Source: Planctomycetaceae bacterium
GTDB lineage: Bacteria > Planctomycetota > Planctomycetia > Pirellulales > Thermoguttaceae
Direction: 5' to 3'
DNA length: 8,406 nt
NCBI GenBank assembly: GCA_031259095.1
Contig: JAIRLW010000295.1
Location: 1 to 8,406, forward strand
Shown here: one piece after another, positions 4,885 through 8,406 of the stretch
Layout: the number at the start of each line of letters is the position of its first letter
Numbering within the stretch: position 1 is the first letter of the stretch
Translations under genes and position numbers: made by a program
The notes under the pieces: model-generated
What the model was told of the DNA's origin: nothing
Seen by the model: the letters and a program-made list of their open reading frames with translations, nothing else
Database searches by the model: none

Positions 4885-7800
4885 CTACTGCTGTTGGTTC
4901 CAGATAGGGATTGGCGGTAGATATTGAAAGGGGTTTAGGCGTTGCCATGGGGTTGGAGTTGATGGTTGTTGATCGGGCGGAGCAAGCGGCACGGGGACTT
5001 CAAACCGAACAGCGGAAATACTCACATCATCAAGGTGAACTTCTCCCAATCCCTGTAATCCAAACGTTACATAGTAATTGCCGTCCATCGGAACATTTCG
5101 GTAAAACGCAAATTCCCGCCAATCTTTGGTCTCCAAAAAACGCAACGCCAACGCCTCACCGCCAAGCGAATCGAAAATCATTAAACCGTCCACCGTAGAT
5201 TCCAACCTTCGCGGAATACGCACCCAACCATGAACACATAACATTTCACCCATTTTTACCGGAATCGGCGGAGTTGTCATCCAAATCGGCGTTGTTTCCA
5301 ACTGCACCGGCTTCTCTTCGGAAGACGTCGGCAACACAATCATCTGCAAGCCTTTTTGACCCGAATGTTTTGCATTCGTTACCGTATCACGTTTCGGCGA
5401 CGCCAACCCCTCAATACGATGCGACACCGTTTCCCAACCGGCTTGGCTCATCTGATAAAGATTTTCCATGTCCCCGCAAAGTAAACGGTTTTCACCTAAA
5501 GTTGCTCCGTTTGTTCGCTGATACGCAATTAAATAATAAGGCAATGTCGCAAAAGTTACCGAGACCGGCGTCATACAAAGATTAAGTTCATGCCGTGTCG
5601 CTTCTTGAAGTATTTCCCGCGCCGCAACCCGAAGTCCGCGTGTTGCAATTTCGGCTTGAAGATAAGAACGGGCATAGTCCGGCGGATGACGTTGAGCAAG
5701 ATTTTTCGCAAGATCTATCGCACTTTTCGTCGTGTTAATCATTGTCGTCTGCTCTTTAACTGCAATAAGCGGTAAATTGTCTTTCGGATGAACCGGAATT
5801 GCTTTCATTTCCGCAGATTGTTTCAATACGGAAAGAACTTGTTCGGTTGCGGCAAGTTGAATCTCCGCAAGACGGCACGCTAAATAAGCGGCACGTGCTC
5901 CAATCTCTTTAGCACGTTTTCCAATATTAGCGTAAACAGCATCCACTTCACCGAAAAAAATCAACGAATTTAAATTCGCTTCCGGCAGTTCAATCTGCAT
6001 ACCTCCGGCAACCCGTTTCGTGTCAATCGGATAAAGACTGCCCGGAACAAGATGATAAGCATCGTAAGTTTCAGGGATTCCGGAAATAACATATTTAACA
6101 TTACCGACAATCGCCGCACTTAACGCCATTTGATTCCGGTTTTCCTGCCAGATCGGAACCAACAACCGTGAACGTCCCGCCTGAATCACCGCACTAGACA
6201 TCGGACGGCGATTCGATTTAACCAATGCCGGTGAAACATTGCCCGACGCAAACCATTCCTCAATCAATTGGAGTTCCCAATTGAGTAATTCCAACGCCGT
6301 CCGCCGAAATTCACTTTCGGGATCGTTGTTGGTAAGAGACGTGTTCGATGTAAATAAAATTCCATGCGCTCCGGTTGCCAAAGCGAGATGCACTTGCATT
6401 TTAAGTTGTTCGTAAGAAAACGGACAAATTGATTGCGGATTGGCTTCGAACATTGTCCATTGGTTGGCAAGTTTCACGGAAGGCTGAGTTTGGACGGTAC
6501 ACCAAAACGGCGTGTCAGGTCTTGCCAATCGCGGATAATCGTGTTGCCAATCCCGCAACGCCGGAAAATCCAACGACGACATGAGCGGTTCACGCCGCAT
6601 CATGAGAATATCGGCAATTCGGCTGTATTCGCGAACACCGCTTCGCGCCGTACAAAGAATTGGGCGTCTCCGCACACGATCAGCGCTTTGTAACACCGAA
6701 ACCCATTGCGAATAAGCCGTATGACTTGGCTGCGTACACTCATCGCCAAGATTCCACACCAAAACATTGTCAAATGCGGAATCAATTACAGAAGTTCCCC
6801 CTCCCGTTCCTATTCCTGACGAAGAAGATTGAGAGGAAGATTGAGACGATACGCCGGAATTGAATTTGGACGCAACAGCCAATTCAGACGGACCCGGCGG
6901 CGGACAAATTAACCAAATTCCGGCGTTTTTTGCCTCCTGCAACAACGCAGCGGTTGGACGTTCCCTGATCCATGCGGCGTTAAATTCCAGTTGACGTAAA
7001 AAAGTTAAGGGTTCGCCGTTGTATTCGATTGCCCGAACGCCAATCGGAATCTCGTCAACAGAAAGAACTTGATCGGAAAGACGAATAGGCATCAAAGAAG
7101 CCGGTGAAACACTCTGAGGTAACTGACTAGTCAACGAAAACTGAATTTCATCTTGCTCCGAAAAAACAGAACGCTTGGAATTTTCGAGTAAACGTGAAGA
7201 GATTGACCGGTTTTCGGGTAAACGAAAAGAGTCGGCATTGGAACTAAGAGAGTTGACATTTGAACTAAAAGAGTCGGCATTTGAACTAAAAGAGTTGACA
7301 TTTGAACTAAGAGAGTTGGCATTTAAACTAAAAGAGTCGGCATTGCCGGAAATAGGGGTTGCTTTTAACGGTGAAGAATTTCGGTTGGCAAGCGGTGAAA
7401 CCCATTCGGTATCTTGAGATCGAGTCGTCTGAAGGTACACCGATTTCAAACCTGCTTCGATTTTGAAACCGTCAAAATTGACCGGATCAAAACACAGTGT
7501 TTGGTACGGTGTTTGTTTTTCGGATTCGCAACGGTTTAGAACTTCGCCGGATGCGGCAACATGACCGATTACTTCAAGTGAATCAATCCAAAGAGTTTTG
7601 GGAGTTGGGGGCGTTGTTCCCGGTTCGGCAAGAAGAACGAGTTGACGAATATATTTGTCGCGGAGATCGAGATTCATTTTGAGTTCGGCGCGGAGCAATC
7701 TTCCAAGCCGTTCCGTTTGTTGTACTAGAGTTGGATTCCCGTTTTTATCCCAAAATCCGAGTTTTTCCCATTTATTTGATCCCGTGTATTTTGTGCCGGT

Positions 7801-8259
7801 AACAAGATAGGTAATTGGTTTTCCGGTTTCGGGGTGTAAGGAGTTTGGAAGGACAATTTGGGCTCCGATAGTAATTCCCGGTTGATTGGATTGAACACAA
7901 AGAGTTGGTAAAAGGTCTTCGATAATCAACGGAAAACCAATAAAATGACCAAGAACAACACAAGAATCGGTTGGAAGTGAAAACCGGAACATTTCCGATT
8001 GTTTCCCTTGAAACGGCTGAAGCAGGGAACGTTGTTGTTCGGCAACTGTTCCGCGTTTTTCGGAGTGCAGTATTCTCCAACTTGGAATATCTTTTTCAAA
8101 ATATTCTGTCCAGGTTGGCTGTAATGATTTCGTCTGACCTAACAGGAATCCGCCGGCAGGGTTAAAAATTCCCAAGATGAGGACAACGAAAATATAAAAA
8201 TAAAGAAAAAAAGTTTGTGGTTTACTCATGAGCAAGCAGTTAATAAACAGTACAATCAT
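4885..8259 (-). CDS. Large exported protein with jelly-roll-like ends and a glycoside-hydrolase-like barrel segment
   Basis: The frame gives 1,124 residues from the ATG at 8259. The internal ATG at 8229 (residue 11, MSKPQTFF) gives a cleaner signal peptide; neither start has a Shine-Dalgarno sequence. After the signal (hydrophobic core about residues 17-31) comes a beta-rich, carbohydrate-binding-like segment (about 50-235, ending LWIDSLEVIGHV). A Ser/Asn linker built on a 21-bp repeat follows (305-345). A TIM-barrel-like part runs from about 400 to 670: IEYNGEPLTFLRQLEFNAAWIRE (411-433), AGIWLICPPP (446-455), VLVWNLGDE (499-507) and an ATGAHGILFTS strand (628-638). Helices dominate about 780-890. 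A second jelly-roll-like domain (about 930-1087, ending GEVHLDDVSISAVRFE) precedes a Pro-rich tail. Glu507 is a possible acid, but no complete catalytic pair can be assigned. I recall similar long hypothetical proteins in planctomycetes. A role in polysaccharide binding or cleavage outside the cytoplasm is inference. The gene converges with the nfeD gene. Confidence 0.8.
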   Translation of the reverse strand: MIVLFINCLLMSKPQTFFLYFYIFVVLILGIFNPAGGFLLGQTKSLQPTWTEYFEKDIPSWRILHSEKRGTVAEQQRSLLQPFQGKQSEMFRFSLPTDSCVVLGHFIGFPLIIEDLLPTLCVQSNQPGITIGAQIVLPNSLHPETGKPITYLVTGTKYTGSNKWEKLGFWDKNGNPTLVQQTERLGRLLRAELKMNLDLRDKYIRQLVLLAEPGTTPPTPKTLWIDSLEVIGHVAASGEVLNRCESEKQTPYQTLCFDPVNFDGFKIEAGLKSVYLQTTRSQDTEWVSPLANRNSSPLKATPISGNADSFSLNANSLSSNVNSFSSNADSFSSNVNSLSSNADSFRLPENRSISSRLLENSKRSVFSEQDEIQFSLTSQLPQSVSPASLMPIRLSDQVLSVDEIPIGVRAIEYNGEPLTFLRQLEFNAAWIRERPTAALLQEAKNAGIWLICPPPGPSELAVASKFNSGVSSQSSSQSSSSGIGTGGGTSVIDSAFDNVLVWNLGDECTQPSHTAYSQWVSVLQSADRVRRRPILCTARSGVREYSRIADILMMRREPLMSSLDFPALRDWQHDYPRLARPDTPFWCTVQTQPSVKLANQWTMFEANPQSICPFSYEQLKMQVHLALATGAHGILFTSNTSLTNNDPESEFRRTALELLNWELQLIEEWFASGNVSPALVKSNRRPMSSAVIQAGRSRLLVPIWQENRNQMALSAAIVGNVKYVISGIPETYDAYHLVPGSLYPIDTKRVAGGMQIELPEANLNSLIFFGEVDAVYANIGKRAKEIGARAAYLACRLAEIQLAATEQVLSVLKQSAEMKAIPVHPKDNLPLIAVKEQTTMINTTKSAIDLAKNLAQRHPPDYARSYLQAEIATRGLRVAAREILQEATRHELNLCMTPVSVTFATLPYYLIAYQRTNGATLGENRLLCGDMENLYQMSQAGWETVSHRIEGLASPKRDTVTNAKHSGQKGLQMIVLPTSSEEKPVQLETTPIWMTTPPIPVKMGEMLCVHGWVRIPRRLESTVDGLMIFDSLGGEALALRFLETKDWREFAFYRNVPMDGNYYVTFGLQGLGEVHLDDVSISAVRFEVPVPLAPPDQQPSTPTPWQRLNPFQYLPPIPIWNQQQ
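7229..7345. repeat. 21-bp coding minisatellite (5.6 units)
   Basis: Units start at 7229, 7250, 7271, 7292, 7313 and 7334 (the last partial, 12 bp) and share the form GAGTYGRCATTTGAACTAARA. Units alternate between a GTCGGC and a GTTGAC-like core, so a 42-bp higher-order period is partly visible. On the coding (minus) strand it reads as heptads such as NADSFSS and NVNSLSS at residues 307-345 of the large exported protein. A diverged extension lies at 7186-7228. Confidence 0.85.
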
Positions 8260-8274
8260 AGTGATTTAATAATC

Positions 8275-8291
8275 GTAATATATCAGCAGAA
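8275..8291. repeat. Single copy of the element arm upstream of the large gene
   Basis: GTAATATATCAGCAGAA differs from the element consensus at one base (GCAGAA for GCGGAA). Its orientation is that of a left end, so an inverted partner would be expected to the right; none is found before the window ends 115 bp later. Read on the minus strand it gives TTCTGCTGATATATTAC, whose last base is 15 nt before the ATG at 8259, so its TATATT (8277-8282) could serve as a -10 box for the large gene. Confidence 0.6.
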
Positions 8292-8406
8292 TTTTCTAAA
8301 ACATCTTTAACAGTTTTCGCAAACCTCATTTTCAACCTAATTTTTTCCTAACTAAACAACCTCAGTAGCAACAAGTTCCCCAAAGTACAAACCTCATTAC
8401 CTCATT

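Noticed and set aside
7229..7345. Possible CRISPR-like array
   Set aside because: The units are directly adjacent with no spacers, have a 21-bp period, and lie in frame within a protein gene. It is a tandem repeat.
8322..8406. Recurring AACCTCATT words at the right edge, with a direct duplication ACCTCATTACCTCATT at 8391-8406
   Set aside because: They may begin a repeat array, but the window ends there and the spacing of the other copies is irregular.

Overview
The window looks like a piece of a planctomycete-type chromosome (Planctomycetota, inferred and moderately sure). The reasons are low-to-mid GC with AT-rich spacers, start codons mostly without a Shine-Dalgarno sequence, long exported proteins of unknown function, a Pro/Thr/Tyr-rich lipoprotein, and a double-domain NfeD/ClpP-type membrane protein. 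Nothing in the sequence fixes the genus. No tRNA, rRNA, CRISPR array, transposase gene or replication origin was seen.

Layout: (1) 1-354 holds the C-terminal remnant of an AAA/ABC-type ATPase (signature loop and Walker B present, Walker A missing), broken at about 354. (2) 355-922 is a repeat-rich, non-genic stretch: a GC-richer segment with no recognisable product, a 159-bp element with inverted ends (element A, 629-787), and a separate long palindrome (848-922). (3) 923-1286 is an AT-rich spacer with two promoter-like sequences. (4) 1287-2192 encodes a low-complexity lipoprotein. (5) 2193-2587 holds a strong terminator-like hairpin and a second 192-bp element with the same inverted ends (element B, 2364-2555). 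(6) 2588-4849 encodes a 753-residue NfeD-family membrane protein with two ClpP/crotonase-like halves. (7) Facing it across 35 bp, 4885-8259 on the minus strand encodes a roughly 1,120-residue exported protein with jelly-roll-like ends and a glycoside-hydrolase-like barrel segment. (8) 8260-8406 holds one more copy of the repeat arm and AT-rich sequence.

The three intact genes are separate transcription units: the lipoprotein and nfeD genes are split by a terminator and a repeat element, and nfeD and the large gene converge. All three products carry export signals, so they act in the envelope or outside the cytoplasm, but the sequence does not show a shared pathway.

The most interesting signal is not a gene. 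A 17-bp sequence (GTAATATATCAGCGGAA and close variants) appears five times, four of them as inverted pairs around unrelated hairpin cores. Two copies sit just upstream of start codons. Other oddities are a 9-bp tandem repeat that runs through the nfeD stop codon, a 21-bp minisatellite inside the large gene, and apparent loss of the protease catalytic residues in the NfeD protein.
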